The notes under the pieces: model-generated
Databases searched by the model: none
Told to the model about the DNA's origin: nothing
The model's input: only the letters and a program-made list of their open reading frames with translations
Source: Alphaproteobacteria bacterium
GTDB taxonomy: Bacteria > Myxococcota_A > UBA796 > GCA-2862545
NCBI GenBank assembly: GCA_020632925.1
Contig: JACKER010000012.1
Location: 1 to 64,000, forward strand
Reading direction: 5' to 3'
DNA length: 64,000 nucleotides
Shown: positions 16,701 through 24,726 of the stretch, in pieces
Layout of the letters: the number at the start of each line of letters is the position of its first letter
Position numbering within the stretch: position 1 is the stretch's first letter
Position numbers and translations under genes: made by a program

Positions 16701-17839
16701 TCCAGCGCGGACTGGCCCAGCGGGACGAGCAGCGACCCGAGGGCGGTCGCCGCTGCCCCGAGCGCGAGCGAGCGCCGCGACCGTCGCCACCACGAGCGCA
16801 GGCGGGCGCCCGGGTCGTCCTCGAGGGCTCGTGGCACCCGGTGCGCTCGGATCCGCCGCAGGTCGTCGGCGAAGTCGGCCGCCGTGGCCTGCCGCCCCTC
16901 CACGGTCGGCGACATCGCCATCCGCACCACGGCCGCGAGCTCCGCGGGCACGTCCTCGGAGAGGGGAGGGGGCGTGGACTTCGCGGCGAGCGCGGTCGCG
17001 ACCGAGGTGACGGCGTCCCCGGTCAGCGGCGACCGTCCGGTCACGAGCTCGAACAGGGTGGCGCCGAGCCCGTAGACGTCGGCCCGAGCGTCCACCGGCG
17101 CGTCGCCGAGCTGCTCGGGCGCGACATAGGCCAGCGTCCCTCCCGAGCGCGCCGTCTCGTCGTCGAGCGCGGCGATGCCGAAGTCGAGGACCTTCACCCG
17201 CCCCGACTCCCGCTCCACCAGCACGTTGCCGGGCTTGATGTCACGGTGGACGACGCCGCGGTGGTGGGCGTGGGCGACGGCGTCCGCCACCTGCACCATC
17301 CACGCGAGCCGCTCGTCGAGCGATCGGCCCGCGGCGGCCTTCGGGAGCGGGTCGCCCTCCACGAGCTCCATGACCAGCACCGGTGCACCGTCGGCGTCGA
17401 AGGCGCCATAGACCTGCGGGATGCCCGGGTGGAGCACCCGCGCCAGGATGTCGACCTCGCGGAGGAACTGGGCGCGGGCGGCCTCGCCGTGGCGGAGCGG
17501 GTGGAGGGTCTTGAGCGCGACCCGACGCGCGGGGAAGGCCTGACGCGCCTCGTAGACCACCCCCATGCCGCCGCGACCGAGCTCCCCGAGGATCTCGAAC
17601 TCCCCGATGCGTGCGGGGACGGCGAGCCCCGCCGCCCGGTGGACCACGCCGGCGAGCCCGTCGACGGTGTCGAGCGCACCGAAGGCCTCCTGGTCGGCGG
17701 CGAGCAGCTCCTCGACGGCCCTCGCGAGCTCGGGATCCTCGGCCGCCAGCTTCGCGAGCTCGGCGGCACGCTCGTCCGCGGGCAGGTCCACCACCCGCTC
17801 GAAGGCCGCACGCGCCCTGGCCAGCACCTCGAGGTCCAT
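13796..17839 (-). CDS. Large membrane Ser/Thr protein kinase with FG-GAP sensor region
   Basis: 1,347 residues from ATG 17839. Kinase domain about residues 77-340: glycine loop GELGRGGMGVVYEA, VALKTL lysine, HRDIKPGN catalytic loop, DFGIAALDD, GTLAYVAPEQL. Residues 1-60 form a helical leader typical of this family. A membrane segment follows (LALGAAATALGSLLVPLG, about 365-385). The long outer part has helical repeats, then several FG-GAP-like loops (LADLNGDGVDE, VGDLDGDGFDEV, VADLDEDDADEVW) indicating a beta-propeller with metal-binding loops, then a beta-rich module and a helical C-terminus. Likely a surface sensor signalling to the co-transcribed ECF sigma factor. Putative -10 TACGTC and the divergent acyltransferase promoter share the 106-bp upstream gap. 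Confidence 0.85.
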   Translation of the reverse strand: MDLEVLARARAAFERVVDLPADERAAELAKLAAEDPELARAVEELLAADQEAFGALDTVDGLAGVVHRAAGLAVPARIGEFEILGELGRGGMGVVYEARQAFPARRVALKTLHPLRHGEAARAQFLREVDILARVLHPGIPQVYGAFDADGAPVLVMELVEGDPLPKAAAGRSLDERLAWMVQVADAVAHAHHRGVVHRDIKPGNVLVERESGRVKVLDFGIAALDDETARSGGTLAYVAPEQLGDAPVDARADVYGLGATLFELVTGRSPLTGDAVTSVATALAAKSTPPPLSEDVPAELAAVVRMAMSPTVEGRQATAADFADDLRRIRAHRVPRALEDDPGARLRSWWRRSRRSLALGAAATALGSLLVPLGQSALDRQAEARRVGAAEAALGVALALEDPQQRRASLRALVEDEGLLGTPVLAQAWLALAEEATGADDRLLALAAAFAHATSRATEERSLTALARELVRQGQWASLVAVVQRLGDAADPDLVQLAALSSGDWARAKAVMPADLAPLVDLFEHARPDSAFVGDGEVDLDGARWSFREGHLRRHGPTGEVEQDVEVPWSGVAHLPPPIAFHDGQVRLVTPLGGPMVDVAGDGSATRLPWPGTTWTLGMRIDGDRTLVGVDDPHGGLLVADARGVRPYDPHLVDTRGYVYRVRLADLNGDGVDEVAYGVHGWGLRDLRVRDEVSGQLATYRIGLRRFDIAHTPQGPRIVALGLDPTLPPLVEEALRTPPTLVTLALRDGALVELARTPIDFLASRVHVGDLDGDGFDEVIVSRHEVEMAVGRLDDQGRWRGFLVPGVWLHRVADLDEDDADEVWMVRDGSRSGVLGVPGGEPLDMALPEPPHVALTVPDTASTQVRERVRRIGVLADLGLRYEASELLLALADADPSMAADALDQGLRLTKGLRDEVDEERRLRIGATRSELARRRVRLDGPPPDEAVEVLRDAHAWDDLPPGLGPSWTASDELRPTDGLPDATWVLRPGSVAWDPVRRRLAADTMSREGDVLGFAIEPADEALEVTLDLRWLEQDFGSKLRVDLGTGPSALGFESLRGGGGPRENRTNTVICGPRGVGYGDLDVVSGPVFPEDVQLRLTWERRGGQVRLRCQVGDLISSWTGPDDGRPAPDVISLARPVDDADAARVLVGIDRVRIRGGRFVRAPSPALDVFLAPTAPPPLADRSDAELLRLVRTRPETSLAAIRAAVPDRFPDLVAAVLVRLTERDDSPHGGLLASDALADLPLRSDDLRTLVARRAEALITEGRLAEARHEIERLRTRDDALVGSLLAARLDAAVGDLDAARDTVARLLQTSRTPELALIQVHADPVLAPLAPLPLPPGLDPP

Positions 17840-17945
17840 GCCGACCCGACGTATCGCCAGGCGCCATCGGCGCTCCGTCGTGGCGATCATTTTTCTTGGC
17901 GAGGTCTTCGAGCGCTTCTGGTGAGCAGGGGCACGGAGGCTCGAC

Positions 17946-19148
17946 ATGAACGCCCTCACCCTCGCGCTCCCCCGTGTGACCCCGCCGGTCTCGGGCTGGC
18001 GCCCGAAGCTGCCGACGCGCGCCGACCTCGAGAAGGCCCTGGTGCCCCACCTGGTCGACCTGCTCGCGCGTGGCTGCCGCCTGCGCATCGCTCGGAGCCC
18101 CGAGGAGCGGGAGGCCATCTACCGGTTCCGGTACGACATCTACGTGGCCGAGCGGAACCGGGTGGCGTACGCGGGCGCCGACCCGGTGCGGAAGCGGATC
18201 TTCGTGCCGGAGGACGAGGCGCCGGGCACCGAGCACTACTACGTGGCGCAGCGCGGCCGCATCGCGGCGTCGGTGCGGTACAGCCGCCTCGTTCCCGACG
18301 AGCTCCCGGCCGATGTGCGGGAGGGCTTCGGGATCGACGAGCTCCCGGGCCTGGACCGGCTCCGCCTCTGCACGGCGAACGCCTTCTCCGTCGCCCCCGA
18401 CCTCCGCGGCGGGCGCACGGGGGTGGCGTTGCTGCTGCGCGCCGCCGAGCACTTCGTCGCGGCCCACGGCATCGAGGCCTTCGTCATGTCCTGTGCCCCC
18501 GGGCTCGTCTCGACCTACCAACGCGTCGGCTTCAGGGACTTCGGCGCCGGCCCTCGCGTCAAGGACGTGGCGCTGGTCCCGCTGGTGCTGTTGACGGGGG
18601 ATCTGGAGCACCACCGGCGGACGGGCTCGGTGTTCCGGGCAGCGACCGAGCGCGCGGTGCGGCGCGGGGTCGTGACGCCGCTGCCGGCCGGGCACCCGGT
18701 GATGGAGCGGCTCGAGCGGCAGGGGCGGATCGTGACCTCCCCCGAGGGGCTGCGCGCCGAGCTCGCGACTGCTCCCACGGGACCCTTGCACGGGCTCTCC
18801 GAGGCGGCCACCCGCCGCCTGCTCCAGAACGCGCTCGCGATGGACGTCCCTGCGGGAACGCGGCTCACCGCGCAGGGCATCGCCGAGAAGGAGGCCTACC
18901 TGGCGCTCGGCGGCCGCTGGGAGATCCGCCGGGGCGACCAGGTGGTGAGGACCGCGGGTGCCGGGGCGCTGCTCGGGGCGCGGGCGGCCTTCACGCCCGA
19001 CGGACGGCGCCCGGAGAGCGTGGTGGCGGTGGACGGGGGCCGGGTGCTCCTGATCCGCCACTCCCGGCTGCGCGCGCCGCGCAACGCGGTGGACGCGGAG
19101 GTCCGCGAGGCGCTGCTGGCGACGCTGGTGGGCCTCAGCCCCGCGTGA
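17946..19148 (+). CDS. N-acyl amino acid synthase-like GNAT domain fused to a cNMP-binding fold
   Basis: 400 residues. N-terminal ~210: RFRYDIYVAERNRVAYAG is the entry motif of FeeM/autoinducer-synthase-like acyltransferases, followed by a GNAT core (RYSRLVP, LRLCTANAFSVAPDLRGGRTGVALL, YQRVGFRDFG). C-terminal ~130: cyclic-nucleotide-binding jelly roll (LLQNALAMDVPAGTRL, EKEAYLALGGRWEIRRGDQV, GALLGARAAF). The phosphate cassette lacks the usual Gly-Glu and has RRPESVVA for the usual PRxAxVVA, so cNMP binding is doubtful. GGAGG at 17935-17939 fixes ATG 17946. Probably makes N-acylated amino acids or a related lipid; the fused regulatory fold suggests allosteric control. Its 3' end overlaps the convergent permease gene by 14 bp. 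Confidence 0.75.
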   Translation: MNALTLALPRVTPPVSGWRPKLPTRADLEKALVPHLVDLLARGCRLRIARSPEEREAIYRFRYDIYVAERNRVAYAGADPVRKRIFVPEDEAPGTEHYYVAQRGRIAASVRYSRLVPDELPADVREGFGIDELPGLDRLRLCTANAFSVAPDLRGGRTGVALLLRAAEHFVAAHGIEAFVMSCAPGLVSTYQRVGFRDFGAGPRVKDVALVPLVLLTGDLEHHRRTGSVFRAATERAVRRGVVTPLPAGHPVMERLERQGRIVTSPEGLRAELATAPTGPLHGLSEAATRRLLQNALAMDVPAGTRLTAQGIAEKEAYLALGGRWEIRRGDQVVRTAGAGALLGARAAFTPDGRRPESVVAVDGGRVLLIRHSRLRAPRNAVDAEVREALLATLVGLSPA

Positions 19149-19893
19149 GCAGGCGCGTCACGAGGACGAGCGCGACGACGACCAGGAAGCCTCCCTGGAG
19201 TCTCCGCACGACGGCGACCGGCACGCGCGTGGCGAGGTGGCTGACGACCGGGGCGACCACCAGCGCGGGCAGCACGAGCCATGGCGCGAGCGTCGGGTCG
19301 AGGCGTCCGGCCTGCAGGTAGGGGAGGACCCCGCTGCCCGCGCTCACGATCCCGAGGCACAGGCTCAGGGCGACCGCGCGGCGGAACGGCAGCCCCACGA
19401 AGGCGTAGAGCGCGTTGGCGACGACGATGTTGCCGCCGCCGCCGAACAGGCCGGCGAGCAGGCCCGAGGCCGCACCGATGGCGCCGACCCCGACCAGCCG
19501 GGCGCGCGAGGTCTCCCGAGGCTCGGCGCGCTCCTCGCGTTCGCGGGCGCGGAGGAGGGAGACGCCGATGAGCAGCACGCCGGCAGCCACGATCGCCTGG
19601 AGCACCTCGCTCGGCAGCCGCAGCGCGAGCGCCGCCCCTGCGAGCGAGCCGGGGATCGCCGGTAGGCAGACCAGCGGCACGAGCGCCCATGGCAGCCCGT
19701 CGGCGCGCGCCTGGGGCCACAGCGCCGCCGCCATCGAGAACACCTGTGTCCCGAGGCACAGCCCGATGGCCGCGTGGACGTCGAAGCCCGCGAGCAACAG
19801 GCCGGCCATCACGACCGAGAACCCGTTGCCGCCTGTCAGGCCCGTCACCACGCCGCTGGCGGCGCCTGCCACGACGAGGATCGCGAGCTGCAT
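19135..19893 (-). CDS. TauE/SafE-family membrane permease
   Basis: 252 residues, about eight hydrophobic helices. Two homologous halves each carry the family glycine motif (GAASGVVTGLTGGNG near the start; GAASGLLAGLFGGGGN in the middle), the hallmark of TauE/SafE/YfcA proteins that export or import sulfonate, sulfite or related anions. ATG 19893 opens at the first helix; upstream in-frame starts would add a charged non-membrane stretch. Downstream of the FG-GAP lipoprotein on the same strand with a 46-bp gap. Substrate unknown. Confidence 0.85.
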   Translation of the reverse strand: MQLAILVVAGAASGVVTGLTGGNGFSVVMAGLLLAGFDVHAAIGLCLGTQVFSMAAALWPQARADGLPWALVPLVCLPAIPGSLAGAALALRLPSEVLQAIVAAGVLLIGVSLLRAREREERAEPRETSRARLVGVGAIGAASGLLAGLFGGGGNIVVANALYAFVGLPFRRAVALSLCLGIVSAGSGVLPYLQAGRLDPTLAPWLVLPALVVAPVVSHLATRVPVAVVRRLQGGFLVVVALVLVTRLLTRG

Positions 19894-19939
19894 CGCCCCG
19901 ACGCCTATCCGCGCCGGGCGGTCCTCGCAGCGCCTCGGA

Positions 19940-21421
19940 TCACGGGTGATCCGCAGCGTCGGACGGATCGTGGACGGCACAGAGCTCGGCGCCGTCGGTC
20001 CAGCCGTCGCCGTCGCTGTCCGCGACCAGCGGGTCGGTCCCGGCCACGCACCGCTCGGCATCGTCTCGGAGGCCGTCGGCGTCGGTGTCGTCGCCCATCG
20101 GGTTGCGGTACCAGGTGACCCCCGGCTCGGTGACGACGTCGGTCCAGCCGTCGCCGTCCAGATCACCGAGGTGCAGCACCTGCCCCCAGCTCCCGACGGT
20201 GAGCTGTCCCTGGGGCGCGCCGGATTCGAGCGGGATCCAGCTCAGTCCCGTCGCATCGAGGAGCACGAGGTCGTCGTCGCCATCGTGGTCGAGGTCGCCC
20301 ACGCGGGTCATGGCCGGTCCGGGGCGGTCCACCGGGGCGGCGAAGGACCCCCCACCGAGGTTGCGCCAGGTCCGCATCGACGGCGCCTGGCCCGGCTGGG
20401 AGCTGCCGTTCAGGACGATGTCGGGCACCCCGTCCCCATCCAGGTCGCCCGTGGTGACGGCGACCGAGTAGGCGAACCCGCCCAGGTCGTGGACGGTCCA
20501 GGTCATCGCGCCGCCGCTGTTCTCCAACCAGCCCGCGGCGGTCGAGCGTCCCTGCTCCATGTACGCCAGGTCCAGGTCGCCGTCCCCGTCGAGATCGGCC
20601 GGCGACACCTCGATCCAGTAGGTCCCCACGTGGATGCGGTGGGGGATCAGGTTGGCGCCGCCGACGTTCTCGAACCAGGCGAGCTCGTGGAATCCGTTCC
20701 AGCCGACGAGGTCGACGTCCCCGTCCCCGTCGAGATCCGCGGCGGTCAGCGGACCGTCGTAGGTGGGCTGCGCCACCTCCAGCGGTGGAGCGAAGGCACC
20801 GCCTCCGAGTCCGCGCAGCACCCAGATGTCCAGAGCCGAGACGACCAGGTCCGGCACGCCGTCGCCCGTGAGGTCGGCCACGGCCAGGCCGGCGCCCTGC
20901 ACCGTCGTCCAGTAGTTGTAGTACGGGACCCAGACCTGGTGGTCCCACAACCGGATCTCGTTGGTGAACACGCCTCCGCCCTGGTTCTCGTACCAGTAGA
21001 GCGTCGCGTACTCCTCGGTGGCCAGGACGTCGAGGTCGCCGTCGCCGTCGACGTCACCGAGCACCAGGTCGTCGCCGAAGAAGGGTACGAAGTCGTCCAC
21101 GATCGTCCTGGTCCAGGGCAGGCACCCCCCGTCGAAGCGGGTGGGATCGGTGTTCAGGACCACCTGCTCGGCGTCGTCCGAGACCCCGTCCCCGTCGCCG
21201 TCCGAACACGTCGAGCTCGCGAGCCCGGAGTCGCCGGTCTCGGTGGGCTCACCGCTGTGCTCGTCGGTGTCGGAGTCGCTGTCCGCGTCTGCGTCCGCGT
21301 CACTGTCCGCGTCCGCGTCCGCGTCCGCGTCTGCGTCCTCGTCGGTCTCGTCCGCCGTCGGCTTCGGTCCGCCGCACGCGAGGAGCGTCACCACCACCCA
21401 GGTCCGTGCCGTCACGACCAC
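19940..21421 (-). CDS. FG-GAP repeat lipoprotein with Asp-Ala linker
   Basis: 493 residues. Lipobox in TWVVVTLLAC; next a low-complexity Asp/Ala/Ser tract (about residues 26-55), then at least six FG-GAP/VCBS units with Ca-binding loops (LGDVDGDGDLDVL, VADLTGDGVPDLVV, AADLDGDGDVDLV, PADLDGDGDLDLA, TGDLDGDGVPDIV, VGDLDHDGDDDLV, LGDLDGDGWTDVV). The C-terminal DTDADGLRDDAE and DSDGDGWTDGAE are thrombospondin-3-like Asp repeats. Surface beta-propeller, probable adhesion or binding role; no enzyme motif. The start could be any of the GTG codons at 21421 or 21415. Such proteins are abundant in Myxococcota. Confidence 0.85.
   Translation of the reverse strand: MVVTARTWVVVTLLACGGPKPTADETDEDADADADADADSDADADADSDSDTDEHSGEPTETGDSGLASSTCSDGDGDGVSDDAEQVVLNTDPTRFDGGCLPWTRTIVDDFVPFFGDDLVLGDVDGDGDLDVLATEEYATLYWYENQGGGVFTNEIRLWDHQVWVPYYNYWTTVQGAGLAVADLTGDGVPDLVVSALDIWVLRGLGGGAFAPPLEVAQPTYDGPLTAADLDGDGDVDLVGWNGFHELAWFENVGGANLIPHRIHVGTYWIEVSPADLDGDGDLDLAYMEQGRSTAAGWLENSGGAMTWTVHDLGGFAYSVAVTTGDLDGDGVPDIVLNGSSQPGQAPSMRTWRNLGGGSFAAPVDRPGPAMTRVGDLDHDGDDDLVLLDATGLSWIPLESGAPQGQLTVGSWGQVLHLGDLDGDGWTDVVTEPGVTWYRNPMGDDTDADGLRDDAERCVAGTDPLVADSDGDGWTDGAELCAVHDPSDAADHP
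21280..21339. repeat. In-frame GCGTCC hexamer tract coding an Asp-Ala linker
   Basis: Imperfect hexanucleotide repeat (GCGTCC with GCGTCT and CTGTCC variants) inside the FG-GAP lipoprotein gene, giving alternating Asp-Ala/Asp-Ser. Length changes by hexamers keep the frame, so slippage would only vary linker length. Confidence 0.8.
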
Positions 21422-21499
21422 CTCGCCAGCACGCTAGCGCCCCGCCGAAGGATTGGCTGCACCATCGGTTCGTGGCACCCTGTCGCGCAGGGGGGACGT

Positions 21500-21781
21500 G
21501 TGCCGGAGGACTTCGCGAGCCAGATCGCGACCCTGCGTGTCAGCCTCGCCGCCGAGGAGCGCCAGTGGGAGATCGGCACCTGGTCGAGCGGCTCGGGCGA
21601 GGGGCTCGCGTCGATGTTCGAGGTCCGCACGCTGCAGGTCGCCCGCGCCTGGCTCACGCCCGATCGGGAGGAGGGACGTGCCCTGATGCAGCAGGTGTCG
21701 GACGATCCCAACGACAGCGGCGCGCGGCTCCGGCCCCACATCGACGCCTGGCTCGCGTCCCCCGACGTACGGTTCGGGTGA
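21500..21781 (+). CDS. Small hypothetical protein
   Basis: 93 residues from GTG 21500, with AGGGGGG just upstream. Soluble and helical (FASQIATLRVSLAAEERQWE, LQVARAWLTPDREEGRAL), no signal peptide, no family recognised. Lies 7 bp ahead of an exported ExbD/TonB-like gene, so probably the same transcript. Codon use matches the neighbours, supporting a real gene. Confidence 0.5.
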   Translation: MPEDFASQIATLRVSLAAEERQWEIGTWSSGSGEGLASMFEVRTLQVARAWLTPDREEGRALMQQVSDDPNDSGARLRPHIDAWLASPDVRFG

Positions 21782-21788
21782 GGTGCCC

Positions 21789-22733
21789 ATGATGTTCCAG
21801 TCCCCTCGGCGGTTTCCGGTGCTGGTCGCGGTGTCGTTCGTCTGGTGCGTGCGAACGGCGTTCGCGGGGGGCGCCGCGCTCGATCTCGCTGGAGACGCGT
21901 CCGATGCGGTGGTGGTGAACGACATCGGTCAACACACGGTGATCACCGTCGATGCGGCGGGTGTTCGCGGGGGGCCCTCGGTCCTCGCGCCCGACACCAC
22001 CTGGCGGCTCGACGCCGATCGGCGAGTTCCTGGCCGAGCCGTGCTCGCAGCGATCGCCGATCTGGGGAAGGCCGACCCGGCTCCGAGGCTCTCGCTGCGC
22101 CTCGGTGATCCCCGACCCCAGCTCGACGTCCCGCAGATCTCCGTCGTGCCCGGGATCGAGCTCGTGGTGCCGGACGAGAACGGGATGCCCCTGGTCGCCA
22201 TCGACGCCGGAGGGTCGTGGACGCTGATGCGGCTGTCCATGGACCGGGAAACAGTGCTGTACGAGCTGCGGCGGCGCCTCCGCGCGACCGCCAGCAAGCG
22301 CGTGGTGGTCGAGGTCGCACCGGATCGACCCTGGCAGGACACGCTGGAGCTGGTGGTGGTCGCGCGCCAGGCGGGTGCCGCTGCCATCGTGCTGTACGAC
22401 CCGGCCCGTCCCTTGCCCTCTCCGGCTGCGCCTCCCCCACCGCCATCGGTGGGAGGCGTTCCCCGTCGGTTCCACCACAGCGAGCTCGAGGTGGTGAGCC
22501 AGGTGCCGATCGACGTGCCGGTCGAGCTGCGCCCCACGACGCAGGTGCGGTGTCTGTCCACCGTGACGATCGATCCGACGGGGGTGCCGACGGAGGTGGT
22601 CGTGGAGGCGTGTCCCGAGGCGCTGCACGGCCCGGTCCGAGCGTCCATGATGCAGTGGCGCTGGAAGTCTCCGGTGTACGACGGCGCCGCCGTCGCCGGC
22701 ATCACCATGATCGGTGTCGTCATCCAGCCCTGA
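21789..22733 (+). CDS. Exported protein with ExbD-like and TonB-like segments
   Basis: 314 residues. Signal peptide (FPVLVAVSFVWCVRTAFAG), then two regions resembling the periplasmic fold of ExbD (VVNDIGQHTVITVDAAGV; later RATASKRVVVEVAPDRPWQDTLELVVVARQAGA). A proline hinge (PSPAAPPPPPSVGG) follows, then a C-terminal ~90 residues like a TonB C-domain (STVTIDPTGVPTEVVVE, MMQWRWKSPVYDG). The second ExbD-like repeat and the TonB-like tail are the better matches. No transmembrane anchor remains after signal cleavage, unlike true ExbD or TonB. ATG 21789 is preferred over GTG 21783 because GAGG is 5 nt upstream. Function unknown; tail-to-tail with the next gene. Confidence 0.55.
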   Translation: MMFQSPRRFPVLVAVSFVWCVRTAFAGGAALDLAGDASDAVVVNDIGQHTVITVDAAGVRGGPSVLAPDTTWRLDADRRVPGRAVLAAIADLGKADPAPRLSLRLGDPRPQLDVPQISVVPGIELVVPDENGMPLVAIDAGGSWTLMRLSMDRETVLYELRRRLRATASKRVVVEVAPDRPWQDTLELVVVARQAGAAAIVLYDPARPLPSPAAPPPPPSVGGVPRRFHHSELEVVSQVPIDVPVELRPTTQVRCLSTVTIDPTGVPTEVVVEACPEALHGPVRASMMQWRWKSPVYDGAAVAGITMIGVVIQP

Positions 22734-22742
22734 TCGACACCG

Positions 22743-23705
22743 TCACCGGCCGACGGGAGCCTTCCGGGGCGGCCAGGCCGACGTCGGGTGGCTCATCCAG
22801 GGGCTCCACAGCCGCTGGACCTGCGCGAGGACCTCCGGGTCGGGCTCCGGTACGCGGACGATCAGCCCATCGAGCAGCTCGACCGGGTACCACCAGGGCA
22901 GTCGGTGCCGCTCGGACCACGCCAGCACGGGTTCGTAGATCGCCATGGCGTCCGCGACGTCGGGCGCCCGCCTTGCGGCCCTGGCGTGACCGAGGACGAC
23001 GGCCACCATCAGCTGGTCGCGCTCGGGCTCCACGACGCCCTCGGCCAGCGCCATGGCTCGTTCGAGGCAGCGCAGCGCGTGTCCCGGCCCCCCGTCTCCG
23101 AGAACCGTGATCGCGGCCAGGTCGACCAGGAAGTGCACGATCTGGACGCTTGCATGAGGAGTTCCGTCCGCCGCGGCGTCCTCCATCAGCGCCACCGCGC
23201 GGACGATGAGCGTCGCCGCCGCGGGATCCCGCCGGTCGTCCAGCAGACCGGCCAGGCGGTGCAGCGCGCGGGCGAGGCTGTCCTTCCGATCGCCGTCGAC
23301 CGCCACGACGCGTTCCCAGCAGAGGATCGCCAACTCGGCTTCGCGGACGGCGTCGTCGGACGACCCCAGCAGCTTCCGCGCCTCCACCAGGTGGCCGAGC
23401 ACCTGGGCGCGAACCCTCGCGAGCTGGGCGTCGCGTCGCCCCGTAGCCAGGTCCTCGGCCTCCAGCAGGACGTCGGCTCGTCGGAGGAACCCCAGCGCAC
23501 GGCTCGGTTCCCCTCGCTCCAGCCACCGCCGTCCGAGCTCGCGCGCCGCGGAGATCGCGCGCTGAACGGCGTCGAGGTCCTGCGGATCGGCAGCGAGCCG
23601 GGCCTCGGCGGCGTCCCACGCCACCTGGAGCTCGGTCACCGTGGGGTGTTCGCCATGGTGTGGGTCCAGCACGTCACCTGATGTCGTCACGGTCCTCACC
23701 GTCAC
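22743..23705 (-). CDS. TPR-like helical repeat protein
   Basis: 320 residues, entirely helical with Ala/Leu/Arg-rich pairs about 34-40 residues apart (for example ELGRRWLERGEPSRALGFLR, ALRCLERAMALAEGV, ADAMAIYEPVLAWSERHRLP), the look of tetratricopeptide repeats. No signal peptide or catalytic motif. Several GTG codons near the 5' end (23705, 23699, 23690) leave the start uncertain. Probably a protein-interaction scaffold; no obvious partner nearby. Confidence 0.5.
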   Translation of the reverse strand: MTVRTVTTSGDVLDPHHGEHPTVTELQVAWDAAEARLAADPQDLDAVQRAISAARELGRRWLERGEPSRALGFLRRADVLLEAEDLATGRRDAQLARVRAQVLGHLVEARKLLGSSDDAVREAELAILCWERVVAVDGDRKDSLARALHRLAGLLDDRRDPAAATLIVRAVALMEDAAADGTPHASVQIVHFLVDLAAITVLGDGGPGHALRCLERAMALAEGVVEPERDQLMVAVVLGHARAARRAPDVADAMAIYEPVLAWSERHRLPWWYPVELLDGLIVRVPEPDPEVLAQVQRLWSPWMSHPTSAWPPRKAPVGR

Positions 23706-23789
23706 GTGCGCAGTCGGCCCGCCACCTTAGGATGGAGGTGGCGTCGCTCGCTCACGCGCGGCGTTGGCGACGGAGATGGGTTGGATCCG

Positions 23790-24563
23790 ATGACGACGTG
23801 GCTCCTCCTCGCGTCCGCCCAAGCGCGGACCGCCAGCGGCACCGGGCACCCGTGGCGCCACAACGTCGTGGTCCGCGACTGGCCGTATGCGTGCCACGAG
23901 GCGGGGCTGCGCCCGTTCGATCCGGTGGGTCGCACCGTACCGCCACGCCGGCAGGTCCACGGATTCGACCTCCTCGAGGACTCGGAGACGTGTGGCGACG
24001 GGCACGCAACCGAGGTCGGTCCGATGGAAGGGCTGCCAGGTGTCCCGTCGCCGCGCCAGGCCCTCTCCACCTGGAACGCGGGTGTGGTGGAGGTCCACTG
24101 GTGCCTGGAGGAAGGGGACACGCTCGTGGCCTCGGGGCCCGCGGCCTTCTCCGCTCACCTCGACGAGGCGATCCCTTCGGAGTGGACGATCATCCCATGG
24201 AGACACAGCCGGGACCGCCTGATCCACGACTGCCCCTGGCGTCGGGTGTTGCGTGTGCCCATCGTGCTCGAGCTGACCACGGCGGACGGTGGTGTGAGCG
24301 GGACCCTGACCGCGTGGCTGCTGGTCAACTCGGACGAGCCGGGGACGTGGGCACTCAGCGAGCGAGCGCCGTCCATGGTCCGCGTCGGCGACGCCTTGGT
24401 GGAGGCGTGGCGATCACGCTCTGGTGAGGCCGAGGGCGTCCCCGGCGGCCGGCTCTTCACCTCGGTGAGCCCGTACTGGGGCCATCGCCAGCTCACGCTG
24501 TGGGTGGGTGTGCCCGAGGACATGTGGCGCCTGGAAGGTGAGTGGCGATGGTCCGCGCGGTGA
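23790..24563 (+). CDS. Hypothetical exported protein
   Basis: 257 residues from ATG 23790. Short N-terminal hydrophobic stretch (MTTWLLLASAQARTAS) looks like a cleavable signal. The rest is Trp-rich and beta-like, with four cysteines that could pair (YACHE, ETCGD, VHWCLEE, HDCPW). No family recognised. Divergent from the TPR-like gene across an 84-bp gap that holds a TTAGGAT sequence on the plus strand. Ends at a 305-bp intergenic region. Confidence 0.5.
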   Translation: MTTWLLLASAQARTASGTGHPWRHNVVVRDWPYACHEAGLRPFDPVGRTVPPRRQVHGFDLLEDSETCGDGHATEVGPMEGLPGVPSPRQALSTWNAGVVEVHWCLEEGDTLVASGPAAFSAHLDEAIPSEWTIIPWRHSRDRLIHDCPWRRVLRVPIVLELTTADGGVSGTLTAWLLVNSDEPGTWALSERAPSMVRVGDALVEAWRSRSGEAEGVPGGRLFTSVSPYWGHRQLTLWVGVPEDMWRLEGEWRWSAR

Positions 24564-24626
24564 GTGGGCCAACCATCCACTGGGCGCGATCCCTTGAAGC
24601 CAGCCCGATCTGCTCCGCCAGGTGCC

Positions 24627-24726
24627 TCCGCTCCCGCTCCCGCTCCCGAACGGTGCGCCGGCATACCTCGGACGGCCCGTAGGGAACGACCACCCGCTCC
24701 CGCTCCCGCTCCCGCTCCCGCTCCCG
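24627..24726. repeat. Two CTCCCG hexamer tracts in a 305-bp convergent intergenic region
   Basis: Between the stops of two convergent genes (24564-24868) lie two tandem tracts of CTCCCG: three full units plus a partial one at 24627-24648, and five units at 24697-24726, separated by 48 bp of non-repetitive sequence. On the minus strand they read CGGGAG. No hairpin spans them, and no supported gene, promoter or classical terminator is seen in the rest of the gap. Frames through it give only Pro-Leu or Arg-Glu repeats. Purine-rich on one strand, so it might pause or terminate RNA polymerase or adopt a triplex; this is speculation. Confidence 0.75.

Noticed and set aside
13637..19321. A long plus-strand open frame opposite the kinase gene
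   Set aside because: Composition is Arg/Pro/Ala-rich with no domain structure, whereas the minus strand encodes a complete kinase.
24627..24726. Possible CRISPR array
   Set aside because: Units are 6 bp simple repeats without 25-40 bp repeats or spacers, and no cas genes are near.
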